NCBI GenBank assembly: GCA_022821775.1
Contig: JAJECY010000280.1
Coordinates: forward strand, 1-47,856
Direction: 5' to 3'
DNA length: 47,856 bases
Origin: Acidobacteriota bacterium
Lineage (GTDB): Bacteria > Acidobacteriota > Terriglobia > Versatilivoradales > Versatilivoraceae
Below are positions 1 to 8,514 of this stretch, piece after piece. The notes beneath the pieces were generated by a model. That model did no database searches, was not told where the DNA came from, and was given only the letters and a program-made list of their open reading frames with translations. Position numbers and translations under genes: made by a program. Each line of letters opens with the position of its first letter. Position 1 is the first letter of the stretch.

Positions 1-437
1 CTCTCGACCCCGTCGCGCAGAAGCCTGTATGCGGAATCGAGGTACGCCACCTCAAATACCTCGTTTTGGAGTCTCCCGAGCCGAAAGCGCCAGAACTCCC
101 GCAGGCGCGACGAATCCAAAAGCGAGTTGCGATCCTCTCCCGATTGCTGCAGGTAGAGAGCGGCAGCAGCCTTGATAATCTGAAGCGCAACAGGGGTGAC
201 GGCTCCAATTCCACTGACGGCACGCAATTCGTCGACCGGAGCATCCAGGATGCCACGGAGATTCTTGAAGCGGTTGATCAAGTCCTTGGCTGGTTGCTTG
301 ACGTCACCACGCGGAATCGCCAAAGTCAAAAGTAGCTCGACAACTTCGTAGTCGTGAAAGCTACCAAGACCAGATCTCAGGAAGCGTTCGCGGAGACGTT
401 GCCTGTGACCGGCATAATGTGGGCTCCCTCGTTGCAT
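1..437 (-). CDS. radC: RadC-family protein (JAB domain), 3' part cut by window edge
   Basis: This is an open frame running off the left edge, read from an ATG at 437. About 145 residues are visible. The N-terminus reads MQRGSPHYAGHRQRLRERF, followed by HDYEVVELLLTLAIPRGDVK, then a helix-hairpin-helix-like segment with VSGIGAVTP. This is the typical N-terminal UPF0758 region of RadC. The last visible part (NEVFEVAYLDSAYRLL) matches the start of the JAB/MPN metalloprotease-like domain, whose metal-binding motif would lie outside the window. RadC was named for DNA repair, but its real role is unsettled. It lies downstream of pyrC on the same strand after a 278-base gap. No strong ribosome binding site precedes the ATG. 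Family assignment is from recalled motif similarity. Confidence 0.85.
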   Translation of the reverse strand, partial: MQRGSPHYAGHRQRLRERFLRSGLGSFHDYEVVELLLTLAIPRGDVKQPAKDLINRFKNLRGILDAPVDELRAVSGIGAVTPVALQIIKAAAALYLQQSGEDRNSLLDSSRLREFWRFRLGRLQNEVFEVAYLDSAYRLLRDGVE

Positions 438-715
438 CGAATACTGACACCCTACTCGTTGCGCACCAAGTGCTCTCTCCGGAAATCAGGTCTTGCGAGC
501 GATCCGAGGTCGCCAGCATCAACCAACAATTCGAGACGCCAAAGTACCTGTTGCAGTCGTACAGCGCCGTTCCGGGAAGTGCGATGGAGGGAGCCAAAGA
601 TAGAATAGATACCTACTTGGGGGATTTTCGTCAACTCAGGAGTCGCCAACTTTGGCAACGTCGCAATCACCAGGCACCGCACCCCAAAACCACAGCCGGG
701 GCCGTGCGACTCAAC
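438..715. other. Gap between pyrC and radC, nothing assigned
   Basis: This stretch separates the pyrC stop from the radC start. On the minus strand an uninterrupted 76-codon frame with a GTG start spans 682 to 452. Its predicted protein shows no domain I recognise and it has no clear ribosome binding site. It could be a small gene, a decayed gene end or chance. Confidence 0.3.
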
Positions 716-2011
716 TCACTCATTAAAGTATTCCGAACTCTGATAAACGATCTTCCCCCCCACGATGGTGGCGGCCACGCGCCCTTTGAGGGCCGTTCCG
801 TGGAAGGGGGAATTGCGGCTCTTCGACCTGGTCTTTCCGAGATCGTAGGTCCACTCGGCATCCGGATCGAAGAGGGTCAGGTCGGCCGCGGCTCCTGCTT
901 TCAGGTGGCCGAGCGGCTGGTTGATCAGTTGGGCGGGTTGGGTGCTCATGAGTTCCACCACGCGTGGGAGACTGATGAGGCCGGGATGGTAGAGGCGGGT
1001 GAGGACCAGGCCCAGGGCGGTCTCGAGACCGATGATTCCAAAGGGGGCCTGGTCGAATTCCAGCATCTTTTCGTTGGGATTGTGGGGAGCGTGGTCGGTG
1101 ACGATGCAATCCACCGTGCCGTCCACGATGGCTTCCAGCAACGCCTCGATATCCTCCTCGGTCCGCAGGGGAGGACTCATCTTGGTGTTGGTGTCGTAGT
1201 CGCGGCATGCCGCGTCGCTGAGGGTGAAATGGTGGGGGCAGACTTCGCAGGTGACGTGAATGCCCTTGCTCTTCCCCTGCCTTACCAGGTCGGCGGCTCC
1301 ACTGGTGGAAAGATGGGCGATGTGGATGTGGGCGCCGGTCAACTCCGCCAGCATGATGTCCCGAGCCGCCATGGCGTCCTCGGCCGTGCGGCTCATGCCC
1401 TTCAGGCCCAGGACCGTGGACTGGTACCCTTCGTTCATGCAGCCGTGGGCCGAGAGGTTGAGATCTTCGCAGTGTTCGATGATGGGAATCTTGAAGGGCA
1501 GCGAATACTCCATTGCCCGACGCATGAGTTGCCCGTCCATCACGCCCTTGCCGTCGTCACTGATGCCGATGGCTCCCGCGTTGACCATTTCTCCGATTTC
1601 CGCCAGGCGCTCTCCGGCGCTGCCCGCGCTGATGGCGCCTATGGGAAACACCCGGGTCAGGGCTCGCCGCTCAGCCTCCTTGAGGATGAAGCTGGTGACC
1701 GCCGGATTGTCGTTGACGGGATCGGTGTTGGGCATGCAGCAGATGGAGGTGAAGCCGCCGGCCGCCGCCGCCTCGGAACCTGATTGGATGGTTTCTTCGT
1801 CCTCCCTGCCGGGTTCCCTCAGGTGCACGTGGATATCGATCAGACCCGGGGACACGACCAGCCCGGAGGCATCCAGAACCGTGCTTCCGGGGGCTTGCAG
1901 GCCGGGTGCGATGCGGCTGACCCTGCCGTCCTCCAGCAGGACATCGCTGACATGGTCCAGCTCCTGGGCCGGGTCGATGACTCTTCCTCCTTTAACCAGC
2001 AAGGCTGTCAC
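716..2011 (-). CDS. pyrC: Dihydroorotase
   Basis: This enzyme cyclises carbamoyl-aspartate to dihydroorotate in pyrimidine synthesis. The 431-residue protein has the metal-binding DIHVHLREPG motif near residue 60, a PIIEHCED segment, HIAHLST and the TDHAPH motif of class I dihydroorotases. I chose a GTG start at 2011 because GGAGG lies about 8 bases upstream, which leaves a 34-base gap after pyrB. The longer frame to 2122 would overlap pyrB by 77 bases with a non-family N-terminus. It is the last gene of the pyrR-pyrB-pyrC operon. Bacteria of this type often use the PyrB-PyrC pair as a complex, but that is inference. Confidence 0.96.
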   Translation of the reverse strand: MTALLVKGGRVIDPAQELDHVSDVLLEDGRVSRIAPGLQAPGSTVLDASGLVVSPGLIDIHVHLREPGREDEETIQSGSEAAAAGGFTSICCMPNTDPVNDNPAVTSFILKEAERRALTRVFPIGAISAGSAGERLAEIGEMVNAGAIGISDDGKGVMDGQLMRRAMEYSLPFKIPIIEHCEDLNLSAHGCMNEGYQSTVLGLKGMSRTAEDAMAARDIMLAELTGAHIHIAHLSTSGAADLVRQGKSKGIHVTCEVCPHHFTLSDAACRDYDTNTKMSPPLRTEEDIEALLEAIVDGTVDCIVTDHAPHNPNEKMLEFDQAPFGIIGLETALGLVLTRLYHPGLISLPRVVELMSTQPAQLINQPLGHLKAGAAADLTLFDPDAEWTYDLGKTRSKSRNSPFHGTALKGRVAATIVGGKIVYQSSEYFNE

Positions 2012-2045
2012 GGGTGACTCCTCCAGTCGTTGCGTCGGCTGACAC

Positions 2046-3074
2046 TCACCCCTCGGCGACCCGTGGGGCTTGTTCTCTTCCTCCGATGACCAGGTAAAGA
2101 ACGGCCATTCGAATGGCGACACCGCTGGCCACTTGTCCCAGGATTACCGAATAGGGTCCGTCGGCCACCTCGGACGCAATTTCCACGCCGCGATTGATGG
2201 GGCCGGGATGCATGATGATGGCGTCGGGCTTGGCCGATCTCATGCGCCGGGCGGTAAGCCCGTAGTAGCGGAAGTATTCCCGCACCGAGGGGAAGAAGGC
2301 CTCTCGCTGGCGCTCCATTTGAATGCGCAGCATCATCACCACGTCGGCTCCCTCCAGGGCTTCGTCCATCCGATCGGTCACGGTCAGCGATCCGTCCGGG
2401 GCGCCCATCCGTTCAAAGCCTACCGGGAGCAGGGTGGGCGGTCCGCAAACCGTCACCCGGGCGCCCATCTTCCCCAGCAACAGGCAATTGGACCGGGCCA
2501 CCCGGCTGTGGGCGATGTCGCCGATAATGGCGACCCGCAATCCCTGCAAGCTGGGCTTGTGGTCCAGAATGGTGAGCGCATCCAGCAGTGCCTGAGTGGG
2601 ATGCTCATGGGCGCCGTCACCGGCGTTGACGATGCAGGCGGTGCACGATCCGGCCAGTTGGTGGGGGGCTCCGGCCGATGAATGTCGGATCACGATGACA
2701 TCCGGGGCCATGGCCTCCAGGTTTCTGGCCGTATCCACCAGGGTCTCTCCTTTCACGATGCTGCTGGCGGAAGTAGAGATATTGATGGCGTCGGCACTGA
2801 GTCGCTTGGCCGCGATCTCGAAGGAGGTGCGCGTCCGGGTCGAGGCCTCGAAGAAGAGATTGATGACGGTCTTCCCGCGAAGCGTGGGTACTTTCTTGAT
2901 GGGACGGGTTGAGATTTCTCGAAGAGACTTGGCCGTCTCCAGGATCAATTGAATCTGATCCACCGACAGCGGCTCAATGCCCAGCAGGTGTTTGGCATTG
3001 AATGACACCGGGCCTCCCCGCGAGGTGGGTGGGGTGGACGCTCCGGACTCTGGGGCAATGGCTTCAGGACTCAT
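2046..3074 (-). CDS. pyrB: Aspartate carbamoyltransferase catalytic chain
   Basis: This enzyme joins carbamoyl phosphate and aspartate, the first committed pyrimidine step. The 342-residue product carries the carbamoyl-phosphate loop [13 protein letters not shown] (about residues 74 to 86), the SIVKGET loop, the HPTQALLD motif and MHPGPINRG near the C-terminus. The N-terminus has about 25 extra Pro/Ser-rich residues before the conserved core starts at [10 protein letters not shown], so a later start is possible. The ATG overlaps the pyrR stop in an ATGA, indicating translational coupling. No pyrI regulatory chain is present in the window. Confidence 0.97.
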   Translation of the reverse strand: MSPEAIAPESGASTPPTSRGGPVSFNAKHLLGIEPLSVDQIQLILETAKSLREISTRPIKKVPTLRGKTVINLFFEASTRTRTSFEIAAKRLSADAINISTSASSIVKGETLVDTARNLEAMAPDVIVIRHSSAGAPHQLAGSCTACIVNAGDGAHEHPTQALLDALTILDHKPSLQGLRVAIIGDIAHSRVARSNCLLLGKMGARVTVCGPPTLLPVGFERMGAPDGSLTVTDRMDEALEGADVVMMLRIQMERQREAFFPSVREYFRYYGLTARRMRSAKPDAIIMHPGPINRGVEIASEVADGPYSVILGQVASGVAIRMAVLYLVIGGREQAPRVAEG

Positions 3075-3619
3075 GAAGCAGGTTCAACCAGCAGGACTCC
3101 CTCTCTACGATCGATCTCTTTCAGTCTTACCTCCACCATCTCCGCCGCGTCGGTCTCCACCGTCTTGCCCACGAAGTGAGCCTGGATGGGCAGCTCTCGA
3201 TGGCCCCGATCGATCAGGACGCAGAGCTGAATGGCCTTGGGCCGGCCGTAATCCACCAGGGCGTCCATGGCGGCCCGCACGGTGCGCCCGGTGAACAGAA
3301 CATCGTCCACCAGCACCACGATCTTCCGGTTCAACGGGAAATCGATTTCGCTGCTCTGCACGATCGGTTGGGTGGCTACCGAGGAGAGGTCGTCTCGATA
3401 GAGATTGATATCCAGATGACCGACCGGAACCTTGACGGCCTGCATTTCCCACAGGGCCCTGGCCAGACGCTCCGCCAGAGGCACCCCGCGGCGACGGATC
3501 CCGACCAGCGCCAGTCCATGTTGCCCCCGATTGTGGTCGAGGATCTCCCGCGCCAGCCGGCGAATGGTGCGCTCGATCTGATCGGAGCTCATAAGTTCTT
3601 CTTTTTCAATCGGTCCCAT
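3071..3619 (-). CDS. pyrR: PyrR bifunctional pyrimidine regulator / uracil phosphoribosyltransferase
   Basis: PyrR binds UMP or UTP and pyr mRNA, and has weak uracil phosphoribosyltransferase activity. The PRPP-binding motif [20 protein letters not shown] is clear, as is the N-terminal [11 protein letters not shown] placed the start at the ATG at 3619 ([13 protein letters not shown]), which matches the usual family N-terminus of about 12 residues before the first helix. In-frame ATGs also lie at 3634, 3631, 3628 and 3592, and none has a strong ribosome binding site. It is the first gene of pyrR-pyrB-pyrC. I found no canonical PyrR anti-antiterminator loop upstream, so control may be transcriptional or by initiation. 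Confidence 0.93.
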   Translation of the reverse strand: MGPIEKEELMSSDQIERTIRRLAREILDHNRGQHGLALVGIRRRGVPLAERLARALWEMQAVKVPVGHLDINLYRDDLSSVATQPIVQSSEIDFPLNRKIVVLVDDVLFTGRTVRAAMDALVDYGRPKAIQLCVLIDRGHRELPIQAHFVGKTVETDAAEMVEVRLKEIDRREGVLLVEPAS

Positions 3620-3668
3620 TAGAGTCATCATCATTTGGCCGGCTGCCGCTCCCCGCAAAACCGCTCGA

Positions 3669-3698
3669 ATACTACCACAGCGGGCGCCGGTCCGTCAC
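3669..3698 (-). promoter_or_regulatory. Putative promoter of pyrR-pyrB-pyrC
   Basis: On the minus strand, GTGACG (3698 to 3693) and TAGTAT (3674 to 3669) are separated by 18 bases. Each box matches the sigma-70 consensus at four of six positions. The predicted transcript leader is only about 40 bases, too short for a usual PyrR attenuator. Confidence 0.35.
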
Positions 3699-3730
3699 CT
3701 CGGCCGGGGAATGAGCGTGCCTGGCAGTTC

Positions 3731-3993
3731 TTGTCTGAAACAAATCGGTTTCGCGGTGCATGCGACGGGGTAAAAGAGTTATCCACGAAGGCACACGAAG
3801 GATCACGAAGACACACGAAGCGAGAGGCCGAGGGGAACCGGAACCTTTCCGTGCTCCCGATACGCCTTCCGGGTCCCCTGTTTCTCTCTCGAATGATCCG
3901 CCCGTCGTCGGGGCGGGGGCGCGGCTTGTCTGAAACAACAGAAAAAAAGAGTTATCCACGAAGACACACGAAGGAGAACGAAGGGCCACTAAG
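3731..3993 (+). repeat. Repeat family A, copy 1 (full unit plus head of a second unit)
   Basis: The full unit starts with TGAAACAA, passes through AAAGAGTTATCCACGAAG and a run of 10-base CACGAAG words, then a conserved body containing CTTTCCGTGCTCCCGATACG and CTGTTTCTCTCTCGAATGAT, and ends near 3926 at a GGCTTGTC segment. A second head, TGAAACAACAG plus GAGTTATCCACGAAG, follows at once and decays by about 3993. The body is shared with copies at 25003 and 43720. Confidence 0.85.
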
Positions 3994-4033
3994 GCGTTGA
4001 GGTTAATCGTGACGGGATGCCAAGGAAAACGGC

Positions 4034-4065
4034 GAACCACGAATGGACACGAATGAACACCAATA
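4034..4065 (+). repeat. CACGAAT 10-base word array
   Basis: Three 10-base words of the form ACGAATGGAC / ACGAATGAAC follow GAACC. The 32-base segment is an exact reverse complement of 44665 to 44696, about 40 kb away. Confidence 0.8.
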
Positions 4066-4073
4066 CACTTCGC

Positions 4074-4126
4074 TGAGCCTTTTGCAATTTTCCGCAGTCA
4101 ACGGCTTTATGGGTCGGGAGAGGGGA
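4074..4126 (+). repeat. Repeat family B, copy 1
   Basis: The core GAGCCTTTTGCAA is followed by TTTCCGCAG and GGGTCGGGAGAGGGG. The same order of blocks occurs at 12751 to 12801, and shorter versions at 18270, 39334 and 39521. Confidence 0.75.
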
Positions 4127-4137
4127 TAGGCAGTTCG

Positions 4138-4340
4138 AGGGACAAGCCCGCTCTGTGTCTGAATGGCCGCAAGAGGCACAAAAACGGGACTGGGTAAGAC
4201 TGGAGCCTTTTTTTGTGCCTTTTGTGCTTTTTGTGGTTGAGCCGTTTACCCCATTGGCCGGGCAGCGGGAGCGTTTCCGGGAGAAGCCAGGGAAGAGGCA
4301 CTCGTGGGGCAAGCCCGCTCTCTGTTGTTTCATGGAGATG
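4138..4340 (+). repeat. Repeat family C, two copies flanking an inverted word array
   Basis: GGGACAAGCCCGCTCTGTG at 4138 and GGGGCAAGCCCGCTCTCTG at 4306 share a core. The second continues into TTGTTTCATGG. A diverged third copy closes the window at 47824 to 47856. Confidence 0.65.
4165..4240. repeat. Inverted CACAAAA / TTTTGTG word arrays
   Basis: The left arm (about 4165 to 4187) contains AGAGGCACAAAAAC. The right arm (about 4211 to 4237) has three TTTTGTG words at 9-base period. The arms can pair over a spacer of about 25 bases. The same pair with a longer spacer occurs at 39384 to 39523. Confidence 0.7.
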
Positions 4341-4727
4341 CGCGATTCCGAATTTTGAAAAGGGCTGCGTTACTCACAAAGGCCAAAAAAAGAACTCCAC
4401 CAAGGACACGAGGTGACGCCATTCAAGTTCCGGCGTTTGGTCTCGGCCCCGAGTGCAAAAAGACTTTCTACATGGATGCACAGGATGCACCGGATTATCG
4501 TCCTCAACCCCCTTGCCCCGATTGCAGGTATCCAGTGTCTCGTTTCGCGTGAGTCAGCTTCCTCTGCAACAGCCTCTCGTTCGGTAGATTGAGGGATTCT
4601 ATCGGTCCTTGTATCCCTTCGAGGTCCTTGGTGGATTCCTCTTGTTGAGAACCGACTTCTCCTACCGTTGGAGAGAAATGCAGGTTAATATCGCAATCAC
4701 TTTCCCTGGACCGAACTCGCCTGACTC

Positions 4728-7700
4728 ATGAAGCCCGAAGACCTGCTGTTGGCGCCGGAACTATCCACGGAAGAGGTGACGGAATTCCTCGCCCGATTCG
4801 GATTCGCGGACCCGGCGGGCGCCGACCGCAACCTTCAGCTCATGGCGGAGGACGTGACCACCCGGCTGGTCCTGGCGCGCATGGTGGGAAAGTTGCTGGA
4901 GGTGGTCCGGGAAACACCCGACCCCGACGGAGCGCTCAACCACTTCGAACGCCTGCTCGGGGTGGTCAGCCACCCCGTGAACTTCCTGGGCTTCCTGGGC
5001 GATACCTCCGAGGCCCTGGAGGCGGTGCTCCTGATCTGCGGTTCCTCCAGCTACGCCTCCGAGATCCTCATTCGCGACCCGGAGACCTTCTACTGGTTGT
5101 TGAACGAGCTGGGAGCGCCCTGGCCCAAGTCCCTGGATTCCTATTGCACGGGAGCCCGCCAGGCCATCGCCCGAGGTTGGGCTGAAGAAGATCGATTGAG
5201 GGCTCTGGCCCGCTTCAAGCGCCGGGAGATGTTGCGCATCAGCGCCCGGGACATTCTGAGAGTCATCGACGTGGGCGACACGACCACGGAGCTGTCTCGG
5301 CTGGCCGAGTCCGTCATCGACGGTGTGTACCGGATTTGCCGGGCCCGCCTGGTGAGCCGGCACGGGGTCCCACAGACACCCGATGGCCGGGGCGGCATGA
5401 GGGAGGCCCGCTTCACCGTGCTGGGAATGGGCAAGCTGGGCGGCGAGGAGCTCAACTACAGCTCCGATATCGACTTGATCTACTGCTACGACGGGGAGGA
5501 AGGACACACCGTCGCCACGCAGGCCGGCTCCGATGCCGGGTTCTCGGGCGGTCCTCCCAAAGCCGTTTCAAATCGTGACTTCTTCACCAAGCTGGCTCGC
5601 ATGATCACCCAGGCCCTTTCGGAGTCGACCGTTGAAGGAGCCTTCTACCGGGTGGATTTGCGGCTGCGGCCCGAAGGCGGCTCCGGAAACATTGCAGCCT
5701 CGCTGACCGACTACCGCAACTACTATGGCAGTTGGGGGGAAACCTTCGAACGACTGGCCCTGATCAAGGCCAGGCCGGTGGGCGGGTCCAGGGAACTGGG
5801 AGAGATCTTCTGCGAGACCTTTCGACCCTTTACCTACCGCAAGTTCCTGGATTTCGCCTCTCTGGACGAACTGCAGGAGATCAAGAACCGCATCAACGCC
5901 AAGCTGGATTCAACGGGGAAACAGGGACGGCATGTCAAGCTGGGGGAGGGCGGCATTCGCGAAGTCGAATTCTTCGTCCAGGCACTCCAGCTCATCTACG
6001 GAGGCCGCCAACCGCACCTTCAGCAGAGACAGACGGTGCGCGCCCTGGAAACCCTGCACCGGGCTCGATTCCTCAATGCCCGGGAACATCGCGGTTTGCA
6101 GGAAGCCTACCGGTTTCTGCGCGACCTGGAACACAAGCTGCAGATGGTCTTTCATTTCCAGACCCACGAATTGCCGGAGAAGGAAGGAGACCTCTACAAG
6201 TGCGCCCGGCGGATGGGGATTGCCGGCTCCACAGTCGCGGAAACCGTCGACAGGTTCCGACAGACCTACGCCCGGCATACTGGGCAGGTGCACCGCATGT
6301 TTGAAGACCTGGTGGCCTGGCGGCGAGGGGGCGCTGCCGGCGTCGAGCTCAGGGAAGCGGCCCTGGTGCTCCAATCGGGACTTCCGGAGCAGGAAGCCCA
6401 TCACATGCTTGCCGGCCGCGGATTTTCAGACTTGAGAACCGCCTACCACCAGGTCACCCTGTTGCGGGATGCCCCCTCCTTCGCCCACGCCCCTTCCCGG
6501 ATGCGCAACCTGCTGGCCAACCTGATGCCCGGACTGTTGAGCGGACTTCAGGCCAGCCCCGACCCCGATGCCGGCCTGTCCGCATTCGAGAGTTTCGCCG
6601 ATGCCCTGGGCGATCGGGATTCGCTCTACGGGTTGCTGAACGAGTCCCCGCAGGTTCTGACCCGGCTCTTGAGATTGCTCGCCTCCAGCCGATTCCTTTC
6701 GGATTTTCTCTGCAGGCGACCCGAGTTCTTCGACACCCTGGTTCGCCCCGAGGAGTTGAAACGGCAGAAGACTCTCTCGCGCTTCTCGGCCGAGTTGGGC
6801 CCCCTGCTCCGGGAAGCCGGCAACGATCGGAAAAAACGGGACTGTCTGAGGCGGTATCAGCAGACCGAAATGTTCCGAATCGGGATGAAGGACGTGTTGG
6901 GCGAGTTGAGCCGGGACCGGGTCGGGAAGCAGATGGCCTCCCTGGCCGAGTGCTGCCTTCTGGCCGCCTTCGATTTGGCCTGCAAGAGCCTGGAAGACCG
7001 CTTCGGCCCGGGCTTCACCGGCTGGGCGCGCGAGCAGGTGGCCATACTGGCCATGGGAAAGCTGGGGGGCAGCGACCTCAGCTACCACTCCGACCTGGAC
7101 CTGGTCTACCTCTACGGCGACCAGGATGCGGCGGCAGCCTGGGAGAGTCAGCGACGCTGTGTCCGCCTGGTCGAGCGCCTCGACGAAATCCTCTCGGTGT
7201 CGCAGGGCGAGGGAACCATTTACCGCATCGACACCCGGCTGCGGCCCATGGGGAGCAAGGGGGAACTGGTCACTCCCGCATCCCGTTATCGGGAATACCT
7301 GGCGACGCGCGCGGAAGCCTGGGAGCGCCTGGCGCTATCCCGCCACCGCTTCATTTCGGGTGGACGCCGCCTGCAACGACAGATCGGCGCCATGATCGAC
7401 GGGTTTGTCTATGAGCCGGAGTTGAGGCCGGAGGAAGTCTCCCAAATCGCCCACCTGCGCCGCCGCATGGAAGTCGAATTGGGGAAAGAGGCCCAGCGGG
7501 ACCGATTCCATTTAAAGGCCGGAGCCGGAGGCCTGCAGGATGTGGAATTCGCCACTCAGTTGCTGCAGCTCAAGTACGGAGGAGAGTACCCCGAGCTCCG
7601 CATCCCCCACACGCTAACGGCCATGGGACGGCTGGAAAGACTGGGGCTGCTGGGCGAGGATGCGGTTCGCGACCTGTCGGAGGGCTACCGGTTCCTGCGC

Positions 7701-7916
7701 CGGCTGGAAAACTGCCTGCGAATTGCAGCCACCGACGGCGTCTCCACGGTCTCCCGCGACCCTGGGCATCTTCGCAAGCTGATTCTCCTGCTGGGGGAAC
7801 CCAAGGCTCCCTTCTGCCAATCCCCGCAAGCCTTCACCGACCACTACCTGGCGTCTACCCGGCGGGTGCGAAGCCACTACCGGGAAATCGTGGCCCGGCT
7901 GGGTGGAGAATTGTGA
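4728..7916 (+). CDS. glnE: Glutamine synthetase adenylyltransferase / deadenylase
   Basis: GlnE adds and removes AMP on glutamine synthetase in response to PII state and glutamine. The 1062-residue protein has two nucleotidyltransferase halves, as the family does: the first with GMGKLGGEELNYSSDIDLIY near residue 232, and the second with AMGKLGGSDLSYHSDLDLVY near residue 775. The GxGxLxxxDLxxxSDxD signature is intact in both. Each is followed by a GIREVEF or GLQDVEF segment of the helical linker. It is longer than the E. coli protein (946 residues, from memory). The ATG at 4728 follows the repeat-rich gap and has no strong ribosome binding site. It converges on glnB and glnD, which encode its signalling partners. 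Confidence 0.97.
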   Translation: MKPEDLLLAPELSTEEVTEFLARFGFADPAGADRNLQLMAEDVTTRLVLARMVGKLLEVVRETPDPDGALNHFERLLGVVSHPVNFLGFLGDTSEALEAVLLICGSSSYASEILIRDPETFYWLLNELGAPWPKSLDSYCTGARQAIARGWAEEDRLRALARFKRREMLRISARDILRVIDVGDTTTELSRLAESVIDGVYRICRARLVSRHGVPQTPDGRGGMREARFTVLGMGKLGGEELNYSSDIDLIYCYDGEEGHTVATQAGSDAGFSGGPPKAVSNRDFFTKLARMITQALSESTVEGAFYRVDLRLRPEGGSGNIAASLTDYRNYYGSWGETFERLALIKARPVGGSRELGEIFCETFRPFTYRKFLDFASLDELQEIKNRINAKLDSTGKQGRHVKLGEGGIREVEFFVQALQLIYGGRQPHLQQRQTVRALETLHRARFLNAREHRGLQEAYRFLRDLEHKLQMVFHFQTHELPEKEGDLYKCARRMGIAGSTVAETVDRFRQTYARHTGQVHRMFEDLVAWRRGGAAGVELREAALVLQSGLPEQEAHHMLAGRGFSDLRTAYHQVTLLRDAPSFAHAPSRMRNLLANLMPGLLSGLQASPDPDAGLSAFESFADALGDRDSLYGLLNESPQVLTRLLRLLASSRFLSDFLCRRPEFFDTLVRPEELKRQKTLSRFSAELGPLLREAGNDRKKRDCLRRYQQTEMFRIGMKDVLGELSRDRVGKQMASLAECCLLAAFDLACKSLEDRFGPGFTGWAREQVAILAMGKLGGSDLSYHSDLDLVYLYGDQDAAAAWESQRRCVRLVERLDEILSVSQGEGTIYRIDTRLRPMGSKGELVTPASRYREYLATRAEAWERLALSRHRFISGGRRLQRQIGAMIDGFVYEPELRPEEVSQIAHLRRRMEVELGKEAQRDRFHLKAGAGGLQDVEFATQLLQLKYGGEYPELRIPHTLTAMGRLERLGLLGEDAVRDLSEGYRFLRRLENCLRIAATDGVSTVSRDPGHLRKLILLLGEPKAPFCQSPQAFTDHYLASTRRVRSHYREIVARLGGEL

Positions 7917-7985
7917 ATTCTGGATTGGAAAAAAATGAATTCGAGCCGACAATTGCCGTCAACTCTTCCGCCGGCACTGTCTGTC

Positions 7986-8002
7986 GCAGATCCAGGATCT
8001 GC
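7986..8002. other. Palindrome between convergent glnE and glnB
   Basis: GCAGATCC, A, GGATCTGC forms 8-base perfect arms around one base, in the 115-base convergent gap. It has no following T-run on either strand, so a terminator role is only possible. It could also be a protein-binding site. Confidence 0.25.
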
Positions 8003-8031
8003 CATCGACAATCCCTCATCGGATGATCGGG

Positions 8032-8364
8032 TCAATTGACGTCCTTTTCTCCGGTGCGGATGTTGTATCCCTCATCTACCGGAAGGACGAATATCCGGCC
8101 GTCTCCGATCTCTCCGGTTCTGGCGGTCTCGATGACGACTTTCAATACCTCGTCCACCTGATCATCCGGCAGCACCAAGTCGATCATCATCTTGGGAAGA
8201 AGGGTCACGCTGTATTCCCGGCCGCGATAAATGGCTTTATGGCCTTTTTGGCGGCCATGACCGCGTACTTCCGATACGGTCATCCCGGAAACGTTGACCT
8301 GCGAAAGAGCTTCCCGGACTTCCTCTACTTTATTCGGCCGAATGATGCATTTCACGAGCTTCAT
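8032..8364 (-). CDS. glnB: PII nitrogen regulatory protein
   Basis: This small trimeric signal protein senses 2-oxoglutarate, ATP and ADP and controls GlnE and other targets. The 110-residue product begins MKLVKCIIRPNKVEEVREAL. The T-loop YRGREYSV places a tyrosine at residue 51, the usual uridylylation site. The C-terminal TGEIGDGRIFV is the standard nucleotide-binding segment. The start at 8364 has GGAAGGGG upstream, and the longer frame to 8397 is not needed. It lies downstream of glnD on the same strand with a 150-base gap that may hold its own promoter. GlnB versus GlnK cannot be separated here; no amtB gene is adjacent. Confidence 0.95.
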   Translation of the reverse strand: MKLVKCIIRPNKVEEVREALSQVNVSGMTVSEVRGHGRQKGHKAIYRGREYSVTLLPKMMIDLVLPDDQVDEVLKVVIETARTGEIGDGRIFVLPVDEGYNIRTGEKDVN

Positions 8365-8514
8365 GGATTTCCCCTTCCTGGTAGCGGTAGCCAGCAATGC
8401 GGATTTCGAAACATATAACTACTCCAGGTCCTGCTTGATGGAGCCACGACTTGGATGCCGGCATATCGCTGCCGGACTCATGACTCCTGTCCTCCAGGTC
8501 GAGCCGAATCCGGA

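Larger units (their letters stand above)
3620..4727. other. 1.1 kb repeat-rich intergenic region between pyrR and glnE
   Basis: I see no supportable gene here. The region separates two divergent genes and holds a patchwork of repeats described in separate entries: two tandem copies of family A (3731 to 3993), an ATTCGTG-type word array (4034 to 4065), family B (4074 to 4126), family C twice (4138 to 4166 and 4306 to 4340), an inverted CACAAAA array (4165 to 4240), an inverted CCACCAAGGAC pair (4397 to 4407 and 4624 to 4634) and a short GCACAGGAT word pair at about 4474 to 4492. Short open frames inside it are translations of repeats. Confidence 0.8.

Noticed and set aside
419-1783. Long plus-strand open frame of 454 codons opposite pyrC
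   Set aside because: It is antisense to a well-supported dihydroorotase, and its protein lacks any domain; GC-rich codon use opens such shadows.
3620-3730. PyrR-dependent attenuator upstream of pyrR
   Set aside because: No anti-antiterminator loop with the usual CCAGAGAGG core and no terminator with a T-run was found; the predicted leader is too short.
3731-3993. CRISPR array from repeated CACGAAG words
   Set aside because: Words are 10 bases with no unique spacers of 30 or so bases, and no cas genes are present.
4155-4416. Small open frames in the repeat region (67 codons each)
   Set aside because: They translate the repeat words, have no ribosome binding sites and no family features.
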